NCBI RefSeq assembly: GCF_035046485.1
Contig: NC_085138.1
Coordinates: 94,095,766-94,159,765 of the forward strand
Source: Aedes albopictus
Taxonomy: Eukaryota; Arthropoda; Insecta; Diptera; Culicidae
Direction: 5' to 3'
DNA: 64,000 nt
The notes under the pieces are model-generated. The model made no database searches. It had not been told where the DNA came from and saw only the letters and a program-made list of their open reading frames with translations. Of this stretch, positions 1 to 12,100 are shown in pieces. Within the stretch, counting starts at the first letter, position 1; each line of letters starts with the position of its first letter. The translations under genes were made by a program, and so were the position numbers.

Positions 1-194
1 AGCAGCCGCCCCTGATACGACCGGAACTGTTGCGACCCTCACAGACCACAGTAGTGCCCCAGCAGCCGCCGATCGTGTCGTCGCTTCCTCCCACGGGACA
101 CGCTACCAGCGTGATACGGATATCGCCAGCATCGTCCCACAGCTCCGGCCAGCATCCGCCGGGGCTGTACTCTTCCTTTCACGGCCAACAACAG
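1..194 (+). CDS. cic: cic exon (partial, enters from left edge)
   Basis: Open from base 3 ([14 protein letters not shown]...), proline, serine and glutamine rich, ending FHGQQQ. The donor GTAAGA at 195 follows a complete codon (phase 0). It is upstream of the HMG-box exon and has no start signal, so it is an internal exon cut by the window edge. Confidence 0.8.
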
Positions 195-3100
195 GTAAGA
201 TATTGTGTACATAAGATCTCGACTCTTACCGTGCTCCTACCGCAGTTACACAAAAACTTCCGCATATCGTTCCGATTCATGGCTTCATGTCTTTCAGAAA
301 TCACACACCAATTTATTTGTTCAAGCTGTCATGTCGATTCGTCGGTGATTACACTCTCTTTGTTCTTTCGTTTCTTGCTGATATGAAATTCCTCAAGAAC
401 TTGTACGCGAATGTATTCATTAGTCATTACACAAATTCTACCATTCATTCAGGGCTTCCTCAAAAAATATGTCTAATCTTTCCCCAGGAATTCCCTCTTA
501 GCAGGCTCCCCCCTTCACCATCAATGCCGTTCGACATGGTTTATCTTTAGCAAGCTCTTCTTTTCGCCATTTTGTTCTAGTTGCCACAGGTAATAGTCGA
601 TCCGGGTCAACCGCCATCGCAACAACAACTGCAACATGTGCCCAATCGGGGGCCTCTCATGGCACCTCAAACGGCGATCCAATTGCAACAACAACAGCAG
701 CAGCAGCAATCAATCGTTCAACAGCAACAACCACAGCAACAACAACAACCGACCGTGCCAAAAAACGGCATTAGCACGGGTTCCATCTTTCAATGGCATA
801 CATTACTTCCGATAATCCAAGCTCCGGCCTCGAAAACGTTCGTCCACCACCACCATCAATCGAGCTACTCTCCAGCTCAACTCCACCACCAGCAGCAGCA
901 GCAGTCATCCGGCGGCATTCCACAGACGGCGGTCAACCAGACAATCATTGCGTCACCGACGGTCCGGATGTGCACGCCTCCACCGTCGGAACCGGCTGCC
1001 GATGACGAGTGCGACGACAATGAGGGAGATGATGATGTTTTTGAAGCAGAGCCCGTGAAAACCAACTACAGCACCAACAACAACAATAGCAACAACAATC
1101 AACAATTGGCCGGGAGAGACAACTTTCAAAGCTCCGGTGGAGGAAACCAGCAACAGCTGCTCCGGGGAATGGACATCGAAGCCGGACCGGGTTCGTTCGC
1201 GAATCAGAATCTAGTCCAAGGCGGCAATGCTGGAGGAGCAAACAGCAGCAAAGCGGAGAGCGATTCCATCAACAAGAGGCGGACACAATCCTGCAGTGCA
1301 GCGCTGCAGGCGGCTAAGGAAGCCGGAGGAGGAAATGGCCCACCCAGTGCAAAGGAACCACAGAGTCCCTTGAACAAGAAGGACGCCAAGATCCGACGAC
1401 CGATGAATGCGTTCATGATCTTCTCCAAAAGACACCGAGCGCTCGTTCATCAGAAGCATCCCAATCAGGACAACCGGACGGTGAGCAAGATCCTTGGGGA
1501 ATGGTGGTACGCCCTGAAGGCAGAGGAGAAAACCAAGTACCACGAGTTGGCCAGCGAAGTCAAAGAGGCTCATTTCCGGGCTCATCCGGAGTGGAAGTGG
1601 TGTTCCAAAGATCGGCGGAAATCGTCCTCCTCCACCAAGGATGGACGTGGTCGGATGGATTCCTTCGACGGGAACGATTCATTCGATGAGAAAAGTCCCA
1701 CGACACCGTCGGAACATGGTCCGGCCGGTGCTGCGGTTCCACAGTTGAATGACATCATTCCGACGACCATTGCACCGTACAACACCGGTGCTACCGGAAG
1801 TAACCCTGATGGCGACGAAGCTGCTGGACGACCGGACGGCACTGGGGAAAAAATGGATCATGACGACGGGGGCACGATGTCCGATGACGACCAGCAGATG
1901 GTGATTGCGGAAGAATCTGCGGCAATGCACAACCCGGCGGCAAGCGGCGAAACGGGCGAAATGGATCTCAAGTGCGCCGAAAAGGTGGGCGATTCGGACG
2001 TGGACGATGTCGCCAACGCCGGTGGTGCCACCGGGATTGGTGGGGGTGGTGCTACCGGCACTGGCGAAGAAGATGAATACAGGGCGAGAATCAAGGTGAG
2101 TGGTATGGGTGGTAAGGATGCTTTAAAGTTCCCTTTTTTCATTCTCTCAAACAAAGCTATTAAATAGAAGTTTTATAACCTTAGTTTTCCTCACACCCCA
2201 GGTTTCAGAATCAGTGGTTTCATCATCCTCTCTCGCGAACGACAACATCCCGACGGATTACTCGAAAACGGCGACGGCACCGATTCCACCGGCCAGCAAT
2301 AGCAGTAGTAGTAGTAGCTCGGCGCCGTCCACTCCCTCGGATCCGCTGACGTGCAAACCGAAACCGATCAAGGTGGCCCTGTTGCCTCCACCGGTGTCCC
2401 ACCCCACCCAGGGTGGTCACCCAGGTGGCGGTGGTACTCCCCATGGAGAACCAACACCTGGGCCACCGGGAGGCATGCTTCACCACAGCTACCATCACCA
2501 TCAAACGCCGCTCAGCTACTCGTATGGTAGCCCGAAGAACCCGATCGGTGTGTCGCCGTTTCAGCCTACTGGTGAGTACTTTCGGGGTTTCTCTAATGGG
2601 AGTTTTGGTCAAAAGGTCTCTGCCAGCAATGGGAAGTTTTAGTTAAGGTCAAAACTCATTAGTTTTAGGTGACAGACGACGGAAGATGATCTAGGATAGC
2701 ACTTTGTAGGCAGCATTCAAAATAGTGATCGCTCTGAAGTTCTCACATTCCAAATGGTCGCCTTTCTTGTTGTTACATCCTGGAGTTCGGGGTGACCGAG
2801 ACGCATGATAGTGGAATGATGATCCAGGTTAAAACGTTAAAAACGTAACTTTATTGAATACTAGCTGACCCGGCAAACCTTGTTGTGCTGATGTAGTATT
2901 TTTTTACAATTATCTACTGCGTTTAATATTAATTTTATTGTATTGTTTTTGAAATTCTTCGCAGTAATGTAACTTTTTTTTAAATAAAAAAATTGTAGTT
3001 GATTTTCCCATTTTTTTCTACATCTAAACATAGCCACCATGAAGTCGAATTGAATCGTGCAAAAATCATGCCGATCGTTCTAATATTTCATAGACTACAA

Positions 3101-6100
3101 AGGGTATGCAAAGTCAGTTGTATATATAGATAGATCATCGTGTATGTGTAGAACAAAACTTCTTCCACCTTAGAAATAAACAGTTTATGTTTGAATTGTC
3201 CGAACAATTTTTATCTATGGTTTCATTTTTTCTCTTAACAGCCTTTCATGGCAGTGTACAATTCCTGGAGAAATCTGTGGAGGAAATCCTTGGAGAAATC
3301 CCTGGGTTCTCGGAATAATGCGTGTATAAACTCCGTAAGGATGATTTCCTGGAGAAATTCCTGGATAAATTGCCGTTGTAACGTTCAGGCTTATTCTGCG
3401 CGGCGTGTGAGGTGAGACGGACGGTTTCGTCTCACGTGACGTGAGACGACTAATGTAAATCAAATGGGGCGAGTCGACTTTTGTCACCTCATTCGACTCG
3501 TCTCACCTCACACGCCGCGCAGAATAATGTGCTCATTCTGCGAATGGAGTGACGTGAGAAAAGTCGGAGTCGTATATCGAGGTGAGAAATCTCGACTCGA
3601 ATGAGGTGACTCTCCATTTGATTTGCACGGCGAGTCACTTCATTCGAGAGTGGATTCCTCATCTCGATATACGACTCCGACTTTTCTCACGTCACTCCAT
3701 TCGCAGAATGAGCACATAAGCCTGGTTGTAATTTCTGAACGATTTACTGGATTAATTTTTGTAAGTATTCCTGAGGTAATTTCTGCAGGAGTTCCTAGGG
3801 TAATTCCTGATGGAATGCTTAAAGCTATTCCTGGAGGAGTCCCAGAATCAAATCCTGAAGAAATTGTGCTCATTCTGCGAATGGAGTGACGTGAGAAAAG
3901 TCGGAGTCGTATATCGAGGTGAGAAATTTCGACTCGAATGAGGTGACTCTCCATTTGATTTACACGGCGAGTCACTTCATTCGAGAGTGGATTCCTCATC
4001 TCGATATACGACTCCGACTTTTCTCACGTCACTCCATTCGCAGAATGAGCACAAATGCCTGGAGGAATCCTTATGAACATCCCTGGAGGAACTCCTGTAG
4101 GTATTCCTAAAAGAATTCCTGGAGGAAATCCTAGAGCGATCCCTAAAGGATTCCCTAGCGAAACTCCTGAAGGAATTCCTGGAGGAATATCTAGAGAAAT
4201 TCCTTAAGAAATCTGTGCTCATTCTGCGAATGGAGTGACGTGAGAAAAGTCGGAGTCGTATATCGAGGTGAGAAATCTCTACTCGAATGAGGTGACTCTC
4301 CATTTGATTTACACGGCGAGTCACTTCATTCGAGAGTGGATTCCTCATCTCGATATACGACTCCGACTTTTCTCACGTCACTCCATTCGCAGAATTAGCA
4401 CAATCTTCAGAGGAACTCCTGGAAGAATTTCTGGATGATTTTCTTGAACAATTGCTTGAAAACCTAGTGGGATTCCATGAGGTATCTCTAGAGAAATACC
4501 TGCAGGAATTTCTCGAGGAATCCTTAAGAAATCCTCAGAGGAACTCCTGGAGGAATCCAAGCAGAAATTCCATTAGAAATTTACAGAGGAAATTCTGGAG
4601 GAATTCCAGGAAAAATTATTGGATGAATATCTGGATGAATCATTGGAGGAATCATCAAAGGGATTCCTGGAGGAATCTCTGGAAGAATCTTTAGAGGAAT
4701 CCGTTAAGGAATTTGTGGTAAATACCTGGACCAATTCCCGATGGAATTCCTGGAGGAAAGGTGGTGGTATTCCTGGAGGGATCCCTTGAACCAATTCCTG
4801 GAGAAATCTCTGGAGGGATCCTTGGAGGAATACCTGGAGGAGAAATTTCTGGATAAAAAATCCTCAAGTAAACCCTGGATAAATTCCCGGAGAAATCCCT
4901 AGAAAAACTCATGGAGGCATTACCGAAGAAATTCTTGAAAGAATTTCAAAAAGGAATCCCTGGATGATTTTCTGGATCAATTCCTTGATCAATTCTTGTA
5001 ATTCCTGGAGGTATTCTTGGTGGCAATCCTGGAGGAAATGCCTGGATGAAATCCAGAATTCCTGAGGTAAATTCTGCAGGATTTCCTGGGGTAATTCCTG
5101 GTGGAACTCTTAAAGGTATTCCTGGAGGAGTCCCAGAATTCAAACCTGATGGAATGCCTGGAGGAATCCCTATACAAATCCCTGGAGGAATGCCTGGAGG
5201 TATTTCTAAAAGAATTCCTGGAGGAATTCCTAAAAAAATTCGTAGAGGAATTCCAAGAGCAACCCCTAGAGAAACTCCTGAAGGAATACTTGGAGGAGCT
5301 CCTGAATTCCAGTAGACATATTTACCTGAGAGATTTTTTTGGAGAAATCTCTAGAGAAATTCCTTGAGCTATATTCTTAGGAACTCCTGGAGCAATCTCT
5401 AGAGTAATTCCTGGATGAACCCCTCGTGGAATCTCTAAAGGAATTGCGTGAGGTATATCTAGAGGAATACCTGGAGGAATTTTTAGAAGAATCTCTGGTG
5501 GACTTTATAGAGGAATTCCTGGACGAATCCCTGTAGGAATTTTTAGACGAATCCCTTAAAGAATTCATAAAGGAATCCTGGAACAACTCCTGAAGGAATT
5601 TTTGGAGGAATCCCAAGAATGCTTGGAGTCATTTTTAAATTAATTCCGAAAGTTGTTCCTGAAAAAATCACAGAAGGAATTCCCGTGTAAATTTCTGAAG
5701 AAACCCTTTGAGTAATTCATATGGGAATCACAGGATAGTTTTCTTAGCGAATTCCTGGAAGAATTTTTGTAGCAATCGTTGGATAAAAAAAAATCTTAGA
5801 CGAATAATTTGAGAAACAATTGGATGGACTCCTAAAGGAAAACATAAGTGTTAGGTTAGTGTAAGACAACCCCAGTTAACATCCAAATGGCCCCAGTTAA
5901 CATCCGGTGCAATTCCGCCGGAGGCTTTTTAGATACGTTGATCAAAGATTCTGATATGCATACTTTCAGATTCAGATGTTATTACATAGAGTCTTTCATA
6001 AGTCTTCATTTGAAAAGCTTTGGATTCCCCAATGAATGTTCCGTTCATTCCTAGGAAATCGTTTCCTCAGAAACCTGCCGGTTGGTGGCAGCCCTCTCTA

Positions 6101-9100
6101 GCCAGTTGCTCAGCCTCCGGTCCTTCTGGGCCTGTTTCCTCAGGACGAAGTCGGCACACCACGGGAGTTAGAAACCCTTTTCTCGGTGGCTATCGACACC
6201 AACCTTGCCAGCCATTACCGTTGTCGCCTCGCCGTTGTCTCTCCTCCGTTGTTTACCACCCACGCTGCCGCGCCTGGCCATTCCGGGCCTACTTCTTTGG
6301 GACGAAGCCGTTGTCGCATCCCGTGGGTCAGAAACCCCCGGCCCTGCGGCTATTGGGGCCCTCCTGGCCAGCCACCAACCTTGCAGGCCTGGTAGCGAGT
6401 CACTTTTTAGTGATTTGGTCACTATTTTCGAGTCGGTCACTAAAAAGTCACTATTTGCATGAAAAAGTCACTAAAGTCACTTTTTTCAGTAAATTGGTCA
6501 CTAAAGTCACTATTTTCGTTAATCTGACTAAATTGAAAAATATGTATTGTCAAAATGGATGCACAAATTTCCCTCAAAAACGTTATCTTTGAAAAAATTT
6601 CGGCTGCGCCGCTTATTGCGCTATTATTACTGATGTATTTATTAACCTTCATCACGTTGGGAGCAGCTCGCTAACGTAGAAATCCAGTATAGAAAATTCA
6701 GAAAAGATGGGACTGATTTGCAATTCACGGCAGAGCTTCTGTTGAAAATCTTCATGTTTCTTCAAATATTTTTTCATGAATCTTTCGTTCATTCCTGAGC
6801 TTTTCTTGGAACCCTATTTTACCAAAATATTATCCAATATGCGATGGTGAGATTCAACCAGAATTCTGCCAAAGTTTCTTTCGCAATTTGTTCTACTTCT
6901 ATCAGTGTCTTAATTTGTCAAATTACAGTCATTTTTACTGACGCCCAGTGGCTCCTGCGTCGTAAAGCGTGTCCGGAAATAAATTTTGTATCAATACACA
7001 AACATCATGGGTTTATTAAAACTTAAAACAAATCTTTTTCTCAACATTTATTTTCCTGAGTATGCTCCTTTACACTTTTGCAATAATACATTTAAATTTC
7101 ACCTTCACGCCCAAACTTTCGAACCTTCGACTTTACTCTTGCCATCAAGTTTTGGACAAGCTTGTCTCCTCTGGTTATTAAGCTTTTGACCACTTTTTCT
7201 TAAAGTGTTGAATCGACTTCGACTCTCCTCCCATTTTCCGACAATCAGCCTTCATTACTGCCCAAAATTTCTCGATCGGTCGAAGCTCCGGACAGTTTGG
7301 AGGATTAATGTCACGAGGTACCACAGTAACATTATTTTCCTCATACCATTTCCTCGTCGCTGTTGAGTAGTGGCAAGATGCCAAATCGGGCCAAAACAGG
7401 GTTTTTGAGAATGCTGCTTTAGAAGTGGTAATAAGCGTTTCTGGAGGCACTCTTTGATATAGGTTTCACTGTTGATATTCCCGGTTGTGATGAATGGTTG
7501 GCTTATTTTACCGCACGTACAGATGGCTTGCCACACGAGATATTTTTTCGCAAATTTTTCCACCTTCTGTTCTTTAAACTTAGGCTCCAGGCTTCCTCTG
7601 TCCTTCGTAGTGTAAAACTTGTTACCAGGAATTTGCGAAAAGTCTGCCTTCACGTACGTTTCATCATCCTGTATGATACAACCTGTATGTTTGGATAACA
7701 ATGAATCGTACAACTTTTGCGCCCGACTTTTCGCTTATTCAAGCCCTTTGTCATCTCGGCGAGGTTTCTTCTAGGCTTTGAATGACCTCAGTCCACATCT
7801 CACTTTAATGTCCTGCACAGTTGACTTAGCTACATTCACTTTTTTGGCAACATCTCTGACCGACAAGTTTGGCTTCTTCGTGTACGCTTTAACCACTTGC
7901 TTTTCACTTTGTTTGTTGCGTGTTCCCCTTTTCGACTGCTTGGTTGGCTTCCTTAGAACCGTTTTGGTTTGTAGAAACCTGCTGATCACATTCGACACCG
8001 TTTGCTGCGTCACACCGACCGAATTCGCGATAGTTTTTTGCGAACGATTAGGATTTTCTAACCACTTGTCCAAAACACGATTTCGCAGCTCCTGTTGTCG
8101 AGACGCCATTTTCAAAACTTCAATTTTAAGGTAAACAATGATCACGCTGACACGAAGGAGAAAGGATCCACTGACAGATAAGCCATACACTGAAACAAAT
8201 TCTTACGTTGACTCCGATCACTGGCGCGACAAAGTTACAAAAAAAATTTCCGGACACGCTTTAGATTTGGTTTTGTTTTGATTATCGTCTCGACAACCCG
8301 TGTGTTTTTCTCTGAAGTTCAAGTGATGAAAAATTCATTACCTCGCTGTCTGCTGAATTTCAACCACCCATCGATATTCAAAGTCAACATATTCATCCTC
8401 AATTGATATTTTTTGGTTTAAGCACGATTTAACAGCAAAAAGTGCTGCCAGTGGATACCATTCACCTAAAGCAAGCATAATAAATATAATTAGGGCAACA
8501 TTTCGACATTTGCGTGCCTTAAATAGCCTAAAATCACAAAAAGCCATTTCCAAATTAAAAAAATCATATTCACATTCACCGAGCTCGGGCTGAAGATCAA
8601 AACAGAACTTCAGCCACAGTTGATTACACTACGAGGCGTCGCTCTCATTGTCTTGCTTTCTCTTTGTCATGTTCATTCTCGGCGTCATGTTGGTGAGAGA
8701 CTGCATCGTTTATTTGTGTTCGTTTTCGCACTGATTGAACATCATTGGGCTGAATTTTTTAGACACTGACTTCTATAATAATAGATCAGTTTTTCAACTG
8801 CGTCTTCGCGAAATTAATTAATTTTTACCAGAAATCCAGTTTTTCTAAAACATTTCTGGGAAAGTTTTCCAGAAGTTCTGTTTAAATATATTCAGTATTC
8901 TTTGCAGTTAAATTTAATCTTCTACATATGTATCTCCAAAGCACAGTCGGTTTTCGCCGAACTCGAGACAAACGGAATTAGATGAATATGATGTAATTGC
9001 TTTAAGAATATGATTGAAACCTTAATTAGGTAAACACAATTGCTAACTGCTTGTTTCAATAAGGAAACCATAGATAAACAATCCAACAACTTTTCATTGA

Positions 9101-12100
9101 CAACTACTTTTTTCATAGCTTTTGGAAATTTAGCCATTTCCCGTTCAAAGGCACAAGAAGAAAACGTTAATCGCTTTTAAAACTTTAACAGATATTTATT
9201 CTAATTGCTTCACTTTTGATTTCATGTAAAAAAATATGAAAAAAACAACAGCTATTTAACTGAAGGTTATTGCTAGAAATCTTCTCTGTCATGATGAATG
9301 GGGAAGATAATTCTTCCTCGGCACGAAACCGCACATAAAACACCTTACTAAAGAGTGTACGGAATCAAATTCCACTACGGGATATGGTGTATAATTGTTA
9401 ATTGCATGCATCAATACGGCTGATTTCTGCAGATGATACCATAAAAATTTCAACGGAATCGGAAAAACATAGACGCGAGAAAAATTTGATTTTGGGAATC
9501 TTGTATAAAGAATTAAGAAAAAATATATTTCTTAGAGATCTATCTCTAGGGACAGAAATACTAAACAGATTGCAATGAAACATTTTTGTAAGATTATGTA
9601 TGTAGGAATATTTTTTTCAAAGTTTCATTTGATTTGGTCAAACTTTTAGAAAGTTGTGGTCGTATATTCGTCTCGGGAATCTATAATTTTTGATTTGTTC
9701 TTCGAAGAAAATGAAATTTTCGTGCTGGTGGGCAATGACAGAAGATTTATTGTATTGCGCGCAAACCCCAAAATTTTATTCCCACCTTTGGGTTTCCGCG
9801 CCGAAGACCCAGCGCCAGATTCGGCGACAAAGAAAACTGACAGCAGTCGCCGGACAGTTGGCAATCCTGATATTTGACGGCGGCCGCCCGCTAGTCATGG
9901 GAGTGGATTGTTGTCACGCAAATAGATCTTTTCGCTGAAAATGCATGTGTATTGAGTTATTGTTGACAGATTTTCTGCAGTGTTAGTGTGAAATTCAGCG
10001 ATTTTCTGTATCGCGTAAGCCTTCGCTGGAAGAAAACGTCATGTTGTTCAGCGAAGCAAGGAAAATTTTCAGTGAAAAAAGCAATAAGAACATGTGCGCT
10101 AGAATTCGCCCACAGTAATATAAAAATAACAACGGATTCATTAAAAAATGTTGTGGAAAAGTGTAAGCAAAGCAAGACAGTATTAAACTTAAAGGGTTCC
10201 CAGCAAACGTGAAAACAAATTTAAAAAATATTTGCTTGCGTGATGATGTACGATATGTACGATAAGGTGGTGTTTTTATTCTCTCCAACAAGCAGTTATC
10301 AAATGTTTTGAAAATAGAAAAATATAGGTAGTTAAGGCTACCTAAGTTGTGCACTTTCCAAAACAAAAAAGGATTAAACAATAAAGTATTCATAGGCAAT
10401 AGGCACATAGGCAAGTTGAAATTTATGCATAGGTTTTCTTGGGAATTCGTTAATTTATCGAAAGTTCAACATATAAACTCGATTTTCCATTGATTGTGAG
10501 GTCACTATTCAGTCACTATTTGGTCACTTTTTTGTTAATGTTGGTCACTAAAGTCACTATTATTTTGCCACCTGACCGCTACCAGCCCTGACCTTGTCTA
10601 TTTAGGCAAACACTCAATTGGCAATAGGGCACTGCACTGTTTGGATTTTGTATGGTGTTTTGACGTTTCTTGGCCTTGTTTACAAAATTTATGTTAGAGT
10701 GAAAGAGAAGGAGATATTTTCATGCAGTGCCCTATTCACATTTGACAATTGTTGCACCGCACGCTAGATTGGTTTTGTTTGCGACCGTGTTGAACTTCTC
10801 TCTCAGCTCATTTCCGGTTCATTTCTTTGGGAATCCTCCTTTCCAGCGACCGGAGGAGTCTCACACTATGCTAAGAACCTTCCTCGACCCCAAAAGTACT
10901 TACATACAAAATTTCACACCGATCGGTTCAGTAGTTTCCGAATGCATAGCGGTCAGACAGACAGACAGACAGACGGAAATTCATTTTTATATATATAGAT
11001 AGATAGATAGATAGATTAAAATTACATGACTAAGACGCGACATGTACCTATACACTGGGAAAAAAATCTTCATTCCTTCTATGTGTCCGGGACATGGATT
11101 TTTACAATGGGGGTACTTTTGATGAGGCACCATACAGCACCGACTCATACAATTTAGAGCACATACTATTCATTAGTAATCCTACATTATAGAGATCTGC
11201 GGAAGCGGCCATTGTGAGCCAATCGTGCAGAGAGAAATGTCAAAGTGTGAGCCAAACGAACATGTTTATTGTTTGTAGGAATGCGTCGTTCGAACGGTAT
11301 TGGGATCAGAACTAAACAAATTGTAATATTTACTTTTGATATCGATGAATTGATGGCATATTAAATTGCAGTAAAAAAGATAATAATTAATTAATTATGC
11401 TTTCAAGTACTCATGTTCACGTAGAAACTTTTGTATCTTCTCTTCTCGTAAAACCTTCCATTGCTGCTGCTTGATTCACTTCTACTGATATGATTAGCGC
11501 TGCTCTTTGCAATGCATTTCATATTTTTTCGATTGCGCTGCTATTTTTTCCAAAATTTTGTAAAATAAAGCTCGACCATCAATTAGCAATCGTAAACAAA
11601 ACAATTTGCACCACACAAAGTCACGCACAAAGTTTGAACATCTAGCTTTGTGGCAAGTGTTGGAAGCAGTTGTAAACAAAACAAACAGCATTGCCCATTC
11701 GTCATATAAAACTTCCGCTCATCTCTATATAGAGGATTTCTACTATTCATGCGCTAATTTGCCTGCGTAATCGGGTATTGGTTGCATATGCTTTGGATGT
11801 GGTTTGGCACATGGATATTTACCATTAAGTATAAGGCAATTTTCCTGAGTGTACGAGGTGACGACTACAATACTTCGAATCCTAAATAACTACTTTGTGC
11901 ATCAACCGAAAGCAGACTCATCGCCTTCGGTGAGCGAGCAGTACAGGGAAAGAATGCTGAGCTGATCAGTGGTTCCCAACATCTCCCCCTTTTAATTGGT
12001 TGACGGAGTTAACCATAACGACGGTCTTCTGCTGTATGAAGAACGATGATTGTTGGATGATCGTGATGATTGCGTGGTCGATGATCAGGGCACGGAATAA

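Larger units (their letters stand above)
3240..5800. repeat. Degenerate minisatellite built on GGAATTCCTGGAGGAAT
   Basis: About 2.5 kb of diverged short units of roughly 12-18 bp (GGAATTCCTGGAGGAATCC and variants), interrupted by four TIR elements. Several frames stay open for 60-90 codons on both strands, giving repetitive translations such as GIPGGVPE and RDSSRNSS. I read these as by-products of the repeat, not genes. Confidence 0.85.
6384..10590. mobile_element. Non-autonomous hAT-like element, 4.2 kb, with a mariner inside
   Basis: Ends CAGGCCTGGTAGCG and CGCTACCAGCCCTG are inverted, followed on both sides by clusters of GTGACT/AGTCAC subterminal repeats (6396-6510, 10500-10565). The flank ACCTTG at 6378-6383 repeats at 10591-10596. 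CAGG ends and subterminal repeats suggest hAT, but six duplicated bases is short of the usual eight. No transposase of its own is visible. Confidence 0.65.

Noticed and set aside
3215..5616. Multiple open frames of 60-120 codons on both strands
   Set aside because: They follow the period of the GGAATTCC minisatellite and the 189-bp MITEs; no start context, domain or splice support.
6020..6592. 190-codon open frame rich in Pro, Ser and Arg
   Set aside because: Composition-driven openness in a GC-rich stretch partly overlapping a hAT-like end; no homology recognised and no splice or promoter evidence.
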